Notes: a model not told the origin generated them from the letters alone. A stretch of DNA of 64,000 bases from Plutella xylostella (GCF_932276165.1 NC_063997.1:11728001-11792000); one strand, 5' to 3'. Shown: positions 1-10,515, counted from the stretch's first letter. Numbers and translations: made by a program.

Positions 1-839
1 GCCGGCCTCTGAAGGAGTGCCTGGTCGCCTGGGGGATCTACAATGACCGTGAAGCGGTCCTAACTATCCTGATCTTGATCCTGAGGCCCCTGGAGGGAAA
101 TAACCTCGGTAGGTGTACGGGGTGAGAATTAATAATGCCGATTAATTAGTGTAACACAATTGAGGCGGCACTGGACCCGCTTTATTTACAACCATTTACT
201 TATATATCTAGGGTACTTACAGCTTATGTACTTAATATTAAACACACTACACAAATGCACAAATACTTATCACAGTTATCAATATTTATATTGATCGGGC
301 CCTGAAGGGGCCTACGCGGACGTTTCTATATATCTTAATAAGGGGAAGGAATATAGGGTACAGGAGGTCGGGTGAATACTGGTGGTGCGTGTCGATTTGT
401 TCCAGGATTTGTGGAGTGTACTTGTGTTGATAAGAAAGTGTGGCTGAGGGCCGGTGTGTGTTCAGCGATTGTATAGTTCGGTACACGGCCGCTTTCAACT
501 AGGCGACCCAGGCGTCCGTGTATTCCGGGGAACCTCGATCCGCTAGTAGGCGACCCACAGCGTAGGGAGGACGGTGTTGTGAGCTTAGTATGCGTGAATA
601 GATACTTAGATAGATATAGGTGCGGGGAAGGATCTCGGGAGCGGACTGGTCACTCGTCGGAGCAGGAGGTGACGAATGGTGGTCGGACGGCCGGCTCGCG
701 GTTATTTATAGGCGGGTCGCCCCGCGCCCCTTGTATTCTCCGGAGTCGCCTGTGTGGTGCCCCACCTCGACTCGCGGGCGCTCTTGTGGCTTCGGTATGT
801 GGGTAGGTGCGGTGGATGGTTTTGTAACGGCTCGTTACA
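1..839 (-). repeat. LTR, downstream copy in element sense (partial)
   Basis: Direct repeat of 4248-5086. It ends with TTACA at 835-839. On the minus strand an AATAAA hexamer lies at 181-186 and is duplicated at 4428-4433, a plausible polyadenylation signal inside the LTR. The first part of this LTR is cut off by the window edge. Confidence 0.93.
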
Positions 840-851
840 TTCTCCCCCCTC
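840..851 (-). other. Polypurine tract of the LTR element
   Basis: Immediately inside the left LTR, the minus strand reads GAGGGGGGAGAA, a 12-base all-purine run touching the LTR edge. This is the expected position and composition for the plus-strand primer of a Gypsy element. Confidence 0.8.
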
Positions 852-1912
852 AGCAGGAGAATTTTTACCTGGTAAAAATTCACAGGTTATGTAGATACAT
901 ACAAGAAAAAATAAAGAGAAAGGTGCATGTACTGGTGCATTTGTTTACAACAGGTTCCTACTTTATTATCTGGATTCAGGATACATTTTATTTACTTATA
1001 ATTTTTTCAGGTTAATTTACATTTATAATATTATTAACTTTGGTAAAAGAAACAAGATTACACGGCATTGTCTATGAGCATTTCATCCCTGCTTGGTGCC
1101 GGTAAATCAGGATATTCGGGTATATTCGGGATTCTTTTCTACATAAAAGATGTGAATATTTTGTTTTTTACAAGACCTGAGCAAGGATAAAAGGATCTTG
1201 GTTAGTTTTACTTACATTGTAGGCTATTTATGACTAACTTATTGTGTTCTGATATACATTTTCCTGGTAATTACATTAGGTATACGGTTTCAGCTTTTTG
1301 GTTTTGTTTCGGATGCAAATTTTACTAAATTATTTACATTGCAAACAAATTAAAATTTATACGATATACGGCATGTGCCCTTGCGCTGACATTTTCTCGG
1401 TTTGACACTTGACTTGCCAACTAAAATTGTAACCTGTGTACGTTCACAGAGTAACGTATTGGGCTGCATTCAACAATATTACAATCCTTATTCTAAGCCT
1501 GAGCAAAATTTTTACTTGTGACTTGGATGGAAAATGGTGAATGTTATAAGTTTAACATGTCTGTGTGTCTATTATTTACTTATATTATATTATACTACGG
1601 ACGGACGGTGTAAAATGTGTGCATTTGCGTTTACATTTTTACCTATTTCTATATTTTCAATGTAGATTGCGGTTTTTCGGTTGTATATTTATAATTAAAT
1701 TACAAATTAAACATAATAAGATTTATACGGTTCGGTACGGAATGACTAAGTCATAAATGTACAAATTTTTAAACTTTTTACGGATATTTTTCTTCAATCT
1801 TCATTATGTTGATGATTGAGGGTAGGTTTGGAATAATTGGTTCGTTCGGCATCGCACGAGTACCGCGGCTAGGCACATCTGGCGATGGGTGATGACGTCG
1901 TCGGTAGGTATC
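852..1912 (-). other. Non-coding internal part of the LTR element
   Basis: About 1.06 kb of AT-rich sequence between the end of the coding frame and the polypurine tract. I see no integrase core, RT or RNase H motif on either strand. In a complete Gypsy element this distance would hold the integrase catalytic core and C-terminus, so it may be replaced or badly decayed sequence. Confidence 0.6.
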
Positions 1913-3070
1913 TTATTGCTTCGGTTCGGTGGAATTTGGTTTCGGCGAGTTTGATGATGATGATTTAAGTCGTTCTTTGTACTTTTTCATATGGTGAAGA
2001 ACATCTTTGTACATCCCGGGCCAGTAATATGTTTCGGCAATACTTTTTAGGATTTTTCCCGTAGTCAGGTAGCCTGTTGTTGTCGGTTCATTAAGGTGTT
2101 GTTCAATAATCGACCTTCTCTTCAATGTCGGAACGCATAATTTCCACTGCGATTGTGCATTGATCTTGACCCCGTATCTCGGATTTACAATTCGTTTATG
2201 GAGTGAGCTGTTTTTAATCATAAATGTTGGGTCGTTTTGAGGCGAATTTCGGGCTTCGGACATTTTTCGGTCGAACCATTCTTTTCGTTCCTGGATAGAA
2301 GCTGTGTCGGGATATCTTGGTGAATGTTGTTGCTTAGGTTTTTTCTTATGCTTGCGGGATTTTGTCTTTATTGGGCCGTTGATTATATTATTATTCGGTG
2401 GTGTTGAATCTGGTGCGACGACTTCGGTGACTTTCGGTGTATGTTCAGTATTGTTGTTCCAGATTATTGTAGCTCCTGCTTTTCTTAGTAGGTCTATCCC
2501 TATGATAACTAGGTTTGGTGGTGAATAAGCTGGTAGTACGAAGAGTTCGTGTGTTAATTTTCTCTGCCGTATCTCGATTTCTGGGTCTATTTTGAGTTTC
2601 ACGTCCATGACTCTGCCATCAGCGACGGTTACTCGCATCCCTGTGACTTTTTCAGTGTCGGCGTTTTTCGAGTTCTCTTCATAAATGTTTCTGCTGATGT
2701 AAGATCTGGTGGAGCCTGTGTCAACTAGAGCTCGGTATGTGATGTTCCCTATTTTTAAGTCTTCGAAGATTCTGTGTTCTGGTCGGTTTTCTTCGGCGGT
2801 TATGTTCGTGTCTCCGAACTTGGTTTCTCTTCTGCAGCAGTTGCGCGTTAGTCGCCCGAGGACTCCGCATTGGCTACAGAACAGTACTTGCCTGCCCCGG
2901 CATTCCTTGTGTGAGTGGCCTGTTTTGCCACAGTTCCAACAGCATGTGGTCTTGTCGTATTTTTCGTGTATTTTACGAGGTTCTGGTGATGTTTCTGGTT
3001 GACTTTTCGGTGTCTGGCGGTGTCGGTCTGGTCGGTGATTCCACTGTTGAGATGAAGATTCTTCTGTGAT
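1913..3070 (-). pseudogene. Nucleocapsid-protease-integrase(N-term) frame of the LTR element
   Basis: These 386 codons continue the gag frame directly after a UAG codon at 3071-3073. In order they hold: a CCHC zinc knuckle CWNCGKTGHSHKEC (2900-2941); a second knuckle CSQCGVLGRLTRNC (near 2841-2882) where the expected His is Arg; an aspartic protease with ALVDTGSTRSY (near 2700-2735) and a later IGIDLLRKAGATI segment; a Lys-rich linker; and an integrase zinc-domain-like stretch ending YYWPGMYKDVLHH. In that last domain the second His is Tyr and the CxxC pair is absent, so zinc binding is unlikely. The whole RT-RNase H block that normally lies between protease and integrase is missing. The frame ends at 1913 after a Ser/Pro-rich tail. 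The first in-frame Met (2638) is internal to the protease and is not a credible start. Confidence 0.8.
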
Positions 3071-3733
3071 CTACTCGTACTCGGCTGCCTGTTTGATTAA
3101 TTCCCCGAGGCTGGTGAAGTCTTGCTTCTTGATGTAGTACTTGTAACTCGCGTTCATGTTTTCGTACACTCTTTCTTCTTTTTCGGTTTTGGTCATTTTT
3201 CCGTACCTTCTCATCAGGGTTTGTATGTCGGTCAGGTAATTGACGAAAGATTCACGGTGGTGTTGTTTTCGTGCGATGATCATTTCGAGCAGGTTCTTCT
3301 CGTATCCCGCCGGGTAGAAAAAGAGTTTGAAGTCTTCTAGGAAGTCTTCCCACTTTTTCCAGCTGTCTGAGTTGTTCCTGTACCATAACAGCGGTTTACC
3401 TCTTAGTACTTTAGGTAGTACCTGGAGTAATTGGTCCTGCGGGACGTCGCCTGATGACGTCAGTTCATCCAAACGCTCGATGAACTCAACCGGGTCGCAT
3501 GCGGTGTCGAACGATATATTCCATTCCCTCACGATGGATGACAGGTTCAGCTGGCTCGCGGTTCTGGTCTGGTCTTCGGATGTCATCTCGAAGGTCTCCT
3601 CTTCTTCTCTGATGTGGTCGGACAGCTGCTTCCTCAGCTTGTCTACGGTTAAATTTACGGTCGGTAGTTTCCTCTCCCTACTTTCCCTTATTAATTCCTC
3701 TTTACTAAGGTTATAAATCCAAGAAGTTGGCAT
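3071..3733 (-). CDS. gag: Gag (capsid part) of the LTR element
   Basis: 220 aa starting at ATG 3733. The N-terminus has a SAP-like helix pair (LSKEELIRESRERKLP). The middle is a retrotransposon Gag capsid domain (LLQVLPKVLRGKPLLWY, then YEKNLLEMIIARKQ and ESFVNYLTDIQTLMRRYG), as in Ty3/Gypsy Gag and Arc-type capsids. It would assemble the particle that packages element RNA. The frame stops at UAG (3071-3073), before the zinc knuckles, which lie in the same frame immediately downstream. A Gag ending without its nucleocapsid is unusual, so the UAG is either a point mutation or a read-through site. The start is the first ATG after the primer-binding site, with about 280 bases of leader. Confidence 0.85.
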   Translation of the reverse strand: MPTSWIYNLSKEELIRESRERKLPTVNLTVDKLRKQLSDHIREEEETFEMTSEDQTRTASQLNLSSIVREWNISFDTACDPVEFIERLDELTSSGDVPQDQLLQVLPKVLRGKPLLWYRNNSDSWKKWEDFLEDFKLFFYPAGYEKNLLEMIIARKQHHRESFVNYLTDIQTLMRRYGKMTKTEKEERVYENMNASYKYYIKKQDFTSLGELIKQAAEYE

Positions 3734-4012
3734 TTGATGCTGTATATTTACCTACTATAAAACGGGGCCAGTTTGTAATCGGTTACGGAAATTTAAATAA
3801 AAATGACCAACAAAAATTTATCTGCTTTTTACTTTTGAACTGTAATTTTTGTTAAACGGGGTCGGTCGGTCGGTTGTCGGTCTATTTTTAGAATGATTAC
3901 GGGTAGATAGTTAAGTTGCACGGTTAGTCGGTCGGTCGGTTATTTCTAATGATTTACAAGTTATTACGGGGGGCTAAATAATATTAAATATTGATGAGAA
4001 TTAGTGGATTTT

Positions 4013-4025
4013 ACGTTGGGCGCCA
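4013..4025 (-). other. tRNA-Lys primer-binding site
   Basis: On the minus strand the bases 2 nt inside the right LTR read TGGCGCCCAACGT. This is complementary to the 3' end (...ACGUUGGGCG + CCA) that I recall for insect tRNA-Lys(CUU). The match fixes the element as minus-strand and supports 4028 as the LTR edge. The leader to the gag ATG is 3734-4012. Confidence 0.8.
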
Positions 4026-4027
4026 AA

Positions 4028-5086
4028 TGTAATGTAGCAGCTCGGCAGGAGCTGGTCTGGATCACCGGGGAGCGACCCCTGGGCGAATCGACCTGCCTGG
4101 CCTCCCCCGAGAGCAGGGGTTGGGTGCTATATTGTAATGTGATACTTACCCTTATGACTAACGTCCCTAGTGCTTAGGGCTGGTACCTACCTAATAACTC
4201 TCAATTAATATGTACCGGGAAGCGGTCTTAGACTAGCTCAGCTTGACGCCGGCCTCTGAAGGAGTGCCTGGTCGCCTGGGGGATCTACAATGACCGTGAA
4301 GCGGTCCTAACTATCCTGATCTTGATCCTGAGGCCCCTGGAGGGAAATAACCTCGGTAGGTGTACGGGGTGAGAATTAATAATGCCGATTAATTAGTGTA
4401 ACACAATTGAGGCGGCACTGGACCCGCTTTATTTACAACCATTTACTTATATATCTAGGGTACTTACAGCTTATGTACTTAATATTAAACACACTACACA
4501 AATGCACAAATACTTATCACAGTTATCAATATTTATATTGATCGGGCCCTGAAGGGGCCTACGCGGACGTTTCTATATATCTTAATAAGGGGAAGGAATA
4601 TAGGGTACAGGAGGTCGGGTGAATACTGGTGGTGCGTGTCGATTTGTTCCAGGATTTGTGGAGTGTACTTGTGTTGATAAGAAAGTGTGGCTGAGGGCCG
4701 GTGTGTGTTCAGCGATTGTATAGTTCGGTACACGGCCGCTTTCAACTAGGCGACCCAGGCGTCCGTGTATTCCGGGGAACCTCGATCCGCTAGTAGGCGA
4801 CCCACAGCGTAGGGAGGACGGTGTTGTGAGCTTAGTATGCGTGAATAGATACTTAGATAGATATAGGTGCGGGGAAGGATCTCGGGAGCGGACTGGTCAC
4901 TCGTCGGAGCAGGAGGTGACGAATGGTGGTCGGACGGCCGGCTCGCGGTTATTTATAGGCGGGTCGCCCCGCGCCCCTTGTATTCTCCGGAGTCGCCTGT
5001 GTGGTGCCCCACCTCGACTCGCGGGCGCTCTTGTGGCTTCGGTATGTGGGTAGGTGCGGTGGATGGTTTTGTAACGGCTCGTTACA
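4028..5086 (-). repeat. LTR, upstream copy in element sense (complete, 1059 bp)
   Basis: Begins TGTAATG and ends CGTTACA (plus strand), giving the canonical TG...CA ends and a 5 bp terminal inverted repeat. From 4248 on it matches positions 1-839. In element sense this copy carries the promoter. I could not pick out a convincing TATA box and initiator pair. Confidence 0.92.
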
Positions 5087-5633
5087 ATCGCGTACCTAAA
5101 CGCTAAAACATTTTAATATTCAGTTGAAGTTGCTAACTGTCTGCGATTAACGCCACGCCACGTAACCTTTTGGGACACCCTGTATGTATTATGCTATAAA
5201 GAAAAGTAACTTACAGCAAGTGTTACTTTGGCCGAGGCAATTACCGAATACCGGCAGAAATAGTGTAATCAAAATAAAGGCGAGACGGCGGCCATTGGCT
5301 TTATCGCCGAAATCACGTCCCTAAGACCTGAGCGATAGATATCAGACCATTTCAGACCACTCGTACGTGCCTCGGTCAACACCGACCTGGGCCACTGACG
5401 GTGTTGTCTCGAGGTGGCACGTACACCGACGCGTGTGCAGGCGACTGCGAGGTGTCGTTACACAGCAAGCGGAAATGTACACTAAACACGACAAAGAAGT
5501 CAGAGCATCGGTGGTTATTGTTGGAACTCATACAGTTTTGCTAACTACTTGAAACTTTTGAATAGACCCAGAGGTTAATTTAATTCTAGCGTACGTTACG
5601 TGGAACACCTCGCCCGCCCCACTGACTCACTAT
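5087..5633. other. Non-coding flank
   Basis: No supported gene. It contains a GGGACACCCTGTATG motif (about 5172-5186) that resembles the ends of the TA-flanked elements in the rhodanese intron, so a transposon scrap is possible. Confidence 0.4.
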
Positions 5634-6855
5634 TATTTTATTTTTTTATTTTATTTTATTTTATTTTATTATATTAGGAAAACTTAACTAATTTATTTTG
5701 TAGATAACAATGACAGAGTAGCTTATGTTGCACAAGTTTCCACCTCTAGGTAGATTAGTTAGGTAGTATAGGGAGGGTTAACTAAAGCTTAGACTTAATC
5801 TAATCGCAAATACACATAACTTTATAACAAAAAGAGGGAGTTAAATTATAAAACAAAAAACAAAGAAATCAAACTAAATTAAACTAACCAGGTTTATGAG
5901 AACCAAAGTAGTCAGAAACCAGCTCATTGGAAATAGATGCTATGCTATTAATAAAAATATCCATGTCACTGTGGTCACGCAATATATTATTTAAGAGATT
6001 AGGTGTACACGCCAGAAGAAAGAGTTCTGCCTGTAGTTACTTGATACAAGGGGAACATAGAGTAAAGACGGCTGACGAATTTGCTTGGTTGGAGTGAAAA
6101 ATTTAATTAACGAAAGCAACTCAGGGCTGTCTACTAAGCCGTGAATAATTTTTAAAAAGAAAATGATGTCAGCAATTTTACGGCGGTTGGATAATGGAAG
6201 TAGGTGATGACGCTTGCAGCGATCATCATAGCTGGGATCAGCTATACCGGTCCTGTAGGACAAGTATCGTAAAAATCTTTTTTGTATTTTTTCGACCCTG
6301 TCAATATATTCATGATACCTAGGATTCCACACTTGTGAGGCATACTCGAGTATGCTTCGAACGTATGCACAGTAAATTATTTTTATAGTTTTGATTTTGG
6401 TGATTAAGAACCCCATTGATTTATTAGCCTTCGATATAAGTTGATCAATGTGATGATCAAATAGGAGTTTTTCATCATGAACAACTCCCAGATCTCTGAC
6501 CTGATTGACCCTTATTAAATCGGTGTTTTTCAGCGAGTAACCAAACTGAAGAGGGCGGATTTTACGAGTAAATGTGATCAGATAGCACTTGGAAACATTA
6601 AGATCCAATTTGTTGGCCAAGCAATAACTATCCAATCTACATAGATCAGACTGCAAGTCAGTTTGGTCGTCTGCGCTACAGATCCTCTTTGCAATCTTCA
6701 TATCATCAGCAAAAAGGAAAAGCTGAGAGTGCTGAAAGCAAGATGTTATGTCATTAATGAAGATTACAAAGAGGAGAGGCCCGAGAAGGGACCCCTGGGG
6801 AACTCCTGAGGTTATTTCAGTAAACGGGGATAAGAATCCGTTTACAGCAACAGCT
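5634..6855 (-). mobile_element. 5'-truncated Jockey-like non-LTR retrotransposon
   Basis: A minus-strand RT fragment (5991-6881) is followed by a 3' UTR of about 320 bases and an A-rich (TAAAA)n tail, seen as ATTTT repeats at about 5634-5671 on the plus strand. Similarity to RT starts near 6851, in the middle of the domain, the usual 5' truncation of LINE copies. I could not find the target duplication. Confidence 0.8.
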
Positions 6856-6881
6856 ATGTATATACTTATACGAGAGCTCAC
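5991..6881 (-). pseudogene. Reverse transcriptase C-terminal part, Jockey-like LINE
   Basis: Translates without a stop and contains SGVPQGSLLGPLLFVIFIND (RT motif 4), LFADDMKI (catalytic YADD-type box, here FADD), the thumb-like SKCYLITFTRK and LGVVHDEKLLFDHHI, and the SILEYASQVWNP segment typical of Jockey/CR1 C-termini. The endonuclease and RT fingers are absent. The N-terminal 10 or so residues of the open frame (before about AVAVNGFL) probably read through flanking DNA. It is a dead copy. Confidence 0.85.
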
Positions 6882-7972
6882 CTGTATCTACCTGTGGAAC
6901 AGAAACAATGTTTGTAAAAGAAATAGGTAGGTAAATACATATTTACATAAAGTACAGGAAAATATTATATGTAAAGAGAGGTGTGCCAAAACTCATTAGT
7001 ATTGAACTATGTATCAAGTTAGCAAGTGCTTCGTCTAGTCGGTCAAACGGAATATCGGATCGGGCCCGCGGTGCAAATAGTTGCCCTTGAATAGTTGATG
7101 CGCGCCCTGCGCCGGTGCAAAATGTACACCACACTGCACCATATTTCCCAGTAACATAAGCACCGAAGTAGACGGCTGAGGCGGTTGAACAAACATTATT
7201 GTTATAATCTGCAGCTCTTACAAGTTGTGTGACAACAAACAAACACACAGCCGGCGCGCAAACAATAACACCCCGCCCCCGCAGCTTATGTCGCGATGGC
7301 GAGTGTAAGAAGCATGGAAGTGATAAAAGTTTCACACAAACAGATACACAGTAGATGTACTCCGCCACGCGAGCCGCCGCTGTCAGGCCAATCTACGCCG
7401 TATTGCAGCCCATGAAGGCAGACAGGCGGTAAGCACAGTTCTAACGGCCTGCTAAGTTGCTAAAGTAAGTAAATTATTTCGCAGTAGGATTGAAGATAAA
7501 GGGAATATGAGATTTTATAACAAAACTTTGTCTAAGCGAACTCATTTACATAAAGTTATACTCGCGAAGGTGTATAGGCATCATAGGGATTATTGTGTAA
7601 AACTGTTTTCTTAGTCTAGGCTTTTTATGTACACAATTACATAAATGTAGCTATGTTCCAAATTAAATAAATAAAAATAATAACTTTGGGAAAGATTAAC
7701 CACAAAGTTACAATAAGCTTATATCACAAAGTAATTTCAATAGGGGATGAAAAAATAGCTTAAAAGTATTTGTACAATATGCATAAGCCATACAAAAAGT
7801 GATACTACGTCAGTAGTACCCATAATACCGTTCATTTCTTAAATATTCCTAAGTGGCGCAGCACATGCATGCATGATGCACGTATAGAGCCGCGCCGCGT
7901 CGCGCCGTCGAGGATATTGAGGCTCGTTTAAACAAGCCCGCCAATATCCCGACCCACATCTTATACGCCGAG
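6882..7972. other. Non-coding stretch
   Basis: No supported gene. A 141-codon open frame on the minus strand (6943-7368) has no recognisable domain. Position 7636-7680 resembles a worn AT-rich retroposon end (AAATTAAATAAATAAA). Confidence 0.4.
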
Positions 7973-8019
7973 GCGTGTTTTGAAACTATACAAGGCCAGA
8001 ACGCAGAGGTTGGGACTGC

Positions 8020-8215
8020 TCGCGTATATTTTCAAATTAAAATTGTGCCATGATTTACTTGAAAGTATACAAGGCCATTACGCACTAATCGAGTATATTT
8101 TCAAGTAAGTTGGGCCAAAATTATGGCTTGAAAATATACTGCAGCAGTTACCACTGCGTACTAATCGTGTATATTTTCAAGTGCCAAGCGGCAATGCGAG
8201 CACTTGAAACTATAC
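8020..8215. repeat. Left subterminal motif array of the 7973-10349 transposon
   Basis: GTATATTTTCAA at about 8022, 8092 and 8168 alternates with the inverted form CTTGAAANTATAC at about 8058, 8123 and 8202. The convergent pairs could form hairpins and resemble repeated transposase-binding sites. Confidence 0.8.
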
Positions 8216-8416
8216 GTGATTAGTTACCAGGTAGTTATTTTTAATTGTTGCTTTCTCTTTCTTTCATGTGAAATAGTAATAAGTTTATTACTTTCTAAAC
8301 ATTGCATCATCATTCCGCACTTGGCATTGTTTTCGTATCGTGTTTTTTGTTTACATCGTACAGTTAAAAAGTGAATTGATTTAAATTAAAGTGTATAACT
8401 GTTGTAAATAGTAAAA

Positions 8417-8479
8417 ATGATCTCAGAAGATGGTGTAGAACAATTCATAAAAGACAATTACGGTGAATTCAAAACATAA
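8417..8479 (+). other. Possible relic of a transposase first exon (20 codons)
   Basis: A short ATG frame (MISEDGVEQFIK...) ending TAA at 8477-8479. It is preceded by a leader-like AT-rich stretch and lies just after the left subterminal array, where a transposase gene would start in an autonomous relative. The N-terminus looks protein-like (acidic, amphipathic) but is far too short to assign. Confidence 0.3.
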
Positions 8480-8508
8480 TGAAAAATATGTCTGTAATAG
8501 GTCTATAG

Positions 8509-9689
8509 CAGCTATACTCAAACTGCGGCCCGCGGGCCGCATGTGGCCCGCCGGGCCTTTATCAGTGGCCCGCGCGCCATGAGAGATAATATCATACATT
8601 CTGTGTAAAAAGTATCGGGATTATATCCATAAAACAAAAAATGATTGTTATTCATCCAAATTTACTTTATCACCTTGAAATTTTGCTCCTTCAGAAACGG
8701 TACACATACTCCAACGAATTATCCAATCATCACAACATTTTTTTAAACGCTGTTTTCAGAGTTGTGTTTAATACTCACGGCGATTTTTCTTTATTGTCTT
8801 CTATCTATTGAAAACAGTGCCTCAAAGTGGTAATTCGAGTTTTGGAAAAAAAAGAAGCTAGAGCCGTGAGCTGCAGCTATATCTGGTTAATATGGTGGAT
8901 GCTCGATGGTATTTGTTGAGTGTTTGCTCAAAAATTCATTCACAATGATGATCCTTGTGCGAAAGGCGCGATATCGAGGTGCAAAATCTTTTCTCAATTT
9001 TTTTTCACACATCTTTGTCGAATTTGCTGTATTAAATTGTATATAACCCACAAATAATATTATTTTCCTACCATTTGACTTTCTGGCAAGAATTCCGAGT
9101 GCACAACACCACGATAGTCAAAGAAAACAGTAAACATGACTTTAACTAACAATCGATAGATGACAAAAAGGAAAATTCGCCGCGAGTACTAAACACAACT
9201 CTGGAAACAGCGTTTAAAAAAATGTTGCAGTACAACTATGAAGTCCTAAAAACGAAAGTGGATTATAAGTAATTGTTGTTAATCCATTATATTTATTTAA
9301 GGCCAAATCCGTTAAAAAGCCATTATCAATCGGTAGTTTATTTTTAAAATGTATGTAAATGTAAACAAATAACTGAAAATGATAAAAAGTCTTAGCAAAA
9401 TCGCACTCTTTAATGTCAGCACTTTTTAGTTGCACTGTATGTGTATTTTTTCTGAAGGAGCATACTTTGAAGATGATAAAATAAATTTGCATGAATAACA
9501 TTATTTTTTTATTTTATTGATCTATTTCCAATTCTTTTTTCACTGAGTAGTATATGCAAGTGTTTTTTTATATTATTATTCGATAGTTTACATCGCTTTA
9601 TAATAGTTAAAAAAAAATTGCCTGCGGCCCGCGACCCCTTGACTTAAACGTGTTTGTGGCCCTTATATAAAAAAGGTTGAGTACCAATG
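8509..9689. mobile_element. Non-autonomous hAT-like element with long imperfect inverted arms
   Basis: Starts CAGCTATACTCAAACTGCGG and ends (complement) CATTGGTACTCAACC, with the exact 8-bp target duplication GTCTATAG at 8501-8508 and 9690-9697. The GCGGCCCGCGGGCC block next to the end is common in hAT elements. Two inner arm pairs are also inverted: about 8640-8700 with 9446-9505, and about 8731-8810 with 9150-9227. The whole element therefore folds back on itself. No transposase is recognisable. Confidence 0.87.
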
Positions 9690-9711
9690 GTCTATAGGGT
9701 AATACCTATTA

Positions 9712-9930
9712 CACTCACGAGCAATGAAACCAAGTAGCAAAAAGTCACACCAAATGACCCCAATTTTTTTAAACATTTAATTTAGAATTAGATAAAAATT
9801 TACGTTTTTAGTTGGTTATAATATTTTGATGCGTTGTTAAATGTACTTTAATATTGCCGGCGGCTTCTTTAAACTAGTCTTTTCCGTTCAGGAGCTATCG
9901 TCACTGGAACTTTTTCATTGCTCGTGAGTG
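9712..9930. mobile_element. Small TA-flanked MITE
   Basis: CACTCACGAGCAATGAAA at the left is the inverse of the right end at 9913-9930, each flanked by TA (9710-9711, 9931-9932). Further inverted identity (GTAATACCTA/TAGTAGGTATTAC) extends outside those TAs, so the true edge may be about 9700/9943. It fits a Tc1/mariner-type MITE and lies inside the larger transposon. Confidence 0.65.
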
Positions 9931-10183
9931 TAGTAGGTATTACTCTTAATTCATATAAATAATAAGATATTAGTATTCTTACTTGCAGGTATGATTGCTA
10001 TAAATATCATTTTATCAATCAAAATTAGAGCTTGTTCATCTTTATTTATTAACATTCTATAGGTATGACAGGCAGAACAAGTAAATTGTAGTCATGTGCC
10101 ACATGTACCTAAATAAATCAGAATCAGCAGATATAAATTATATGCGACAAGTACGCCAATCAAGCAATGTGCGTAATAGCAAT

Positions 10184-10300
10184 GTATATTTTCAAGAACG
10201 ATTCAGTAAATCCCAACTTGAAAGTATACGCGATTAGTACGCACAAATCGTGTATATTTTCAAGTAAAAAAATATTTTTTTTCACTTGAAACTATACAGT
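10184..10300. repeat. Right subterminal motif array of the 7973-10349 transposon
   Basis: GTATATTTTCAAG near 10184 and 10251, with inverted CTTGAAAGTATAC near 10219 and CTTGAAACTATAC near 10284. Same motif as the left array, mirrored. Confidence 0.8.
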
Positions 10301-10349
10301 GCTAGTACACTATGGGTGCGTTCTGGCCTTGTATAGTTTCAAAACACGC

Positions 10350-10515
10350 TACGCCGAGAGCCATCCTCCTGCCTGCCTCCGCTATTTATGTGCTCCGCTA
10401 TCGATGGAGTCGACAACCTCCACTCGGGATTACGTGAAATATAGAGGGCTCGCGGCGGCGGCAGGATTTAGGACCGAGGTAGTTTAGACGCCGAGTCTCT
10501 TCAAATAAAGATACC
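10350..10515 (+). repeat. Non-coding element, copy 1 of an inverted pair (partner 38101-38285)
   Basis: Shares ordered blocks with the minus strand of 38101-38285: CGCTATTTATG, ATCGATGG, CTCGGGATTACGTGA(A/G)ATAT, AGGATTTAG and TCTCTTCAAATA, separated by variable GC-rich spacers. The partner carries an expanded (CCG)n between the second and third blocks. No open frame is shared, so it looks like diverged duplicated regulatory sequence. Confidence 0.6.

Larger units (their letters stand above)
1..5086 (-). mobile_element. Ty3/Gypsy-type LTR retrotransposon, non-autonomous, left edge outside window
   Basis: Positions 1-839 are repeated at 4248-5086 in direct orientation (offset 4247) with no difference that I noticed, which marks two LTRs. 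The right LTR runs TGTAA...TTACA (4028-5086), so the left one should start about 219 bases before the window and the whole element should be about 5.3 kb. The coding frame, primer-binding site and polypurine tract all show that the element reads right to left. The internal part (840-4027) encodes gag, zinc knuckles, an aspartic protease and the start of an integrase, but no reverse transcriptase or RNase H. It therefore cannot move without a helper. The apparent LTR identity points to recent insertion. The 5 bases after the right LTR cannot be checked as a target duplication because the other flank is missing. Confidence 0.93.
7973..10349. mobile_element. TIR DNA transposon, 9 bp target duplication, unclassified (Mutator-like?)
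   Basis: Positions 7973-8005 and 10317-10349 are perfect 33 bp inverted repeats beginning GCGTGTTTTGAAACTATAC. Both ends are flanked by the 9-bp direct repeat TACGCCGAG (7964-7972 and 10350-10358), so this is one element. Inside each end are arrays of a palindrome-forming motif, CTTGAAA(G/C/A)TATAC and its complement GTATATTTTCAAG, often followed by GATTAGTACGCA. No transposase is present; a 20-codon ORF at 8417 may be a relic. A 9-bp duplication fits Mutator/MULE or Rehavkus-type foldback elements, but the ends match no family that I can name. A hAT-like element (8509-9689) and a small MITE (9712-9930) lie inside. Confidence 0.88.

Noticed and set aside
6943..7368. 141-codon minus-strand ORF
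   Set aside because: No domain, no splice or promoter support, mixed low-complexity composition.
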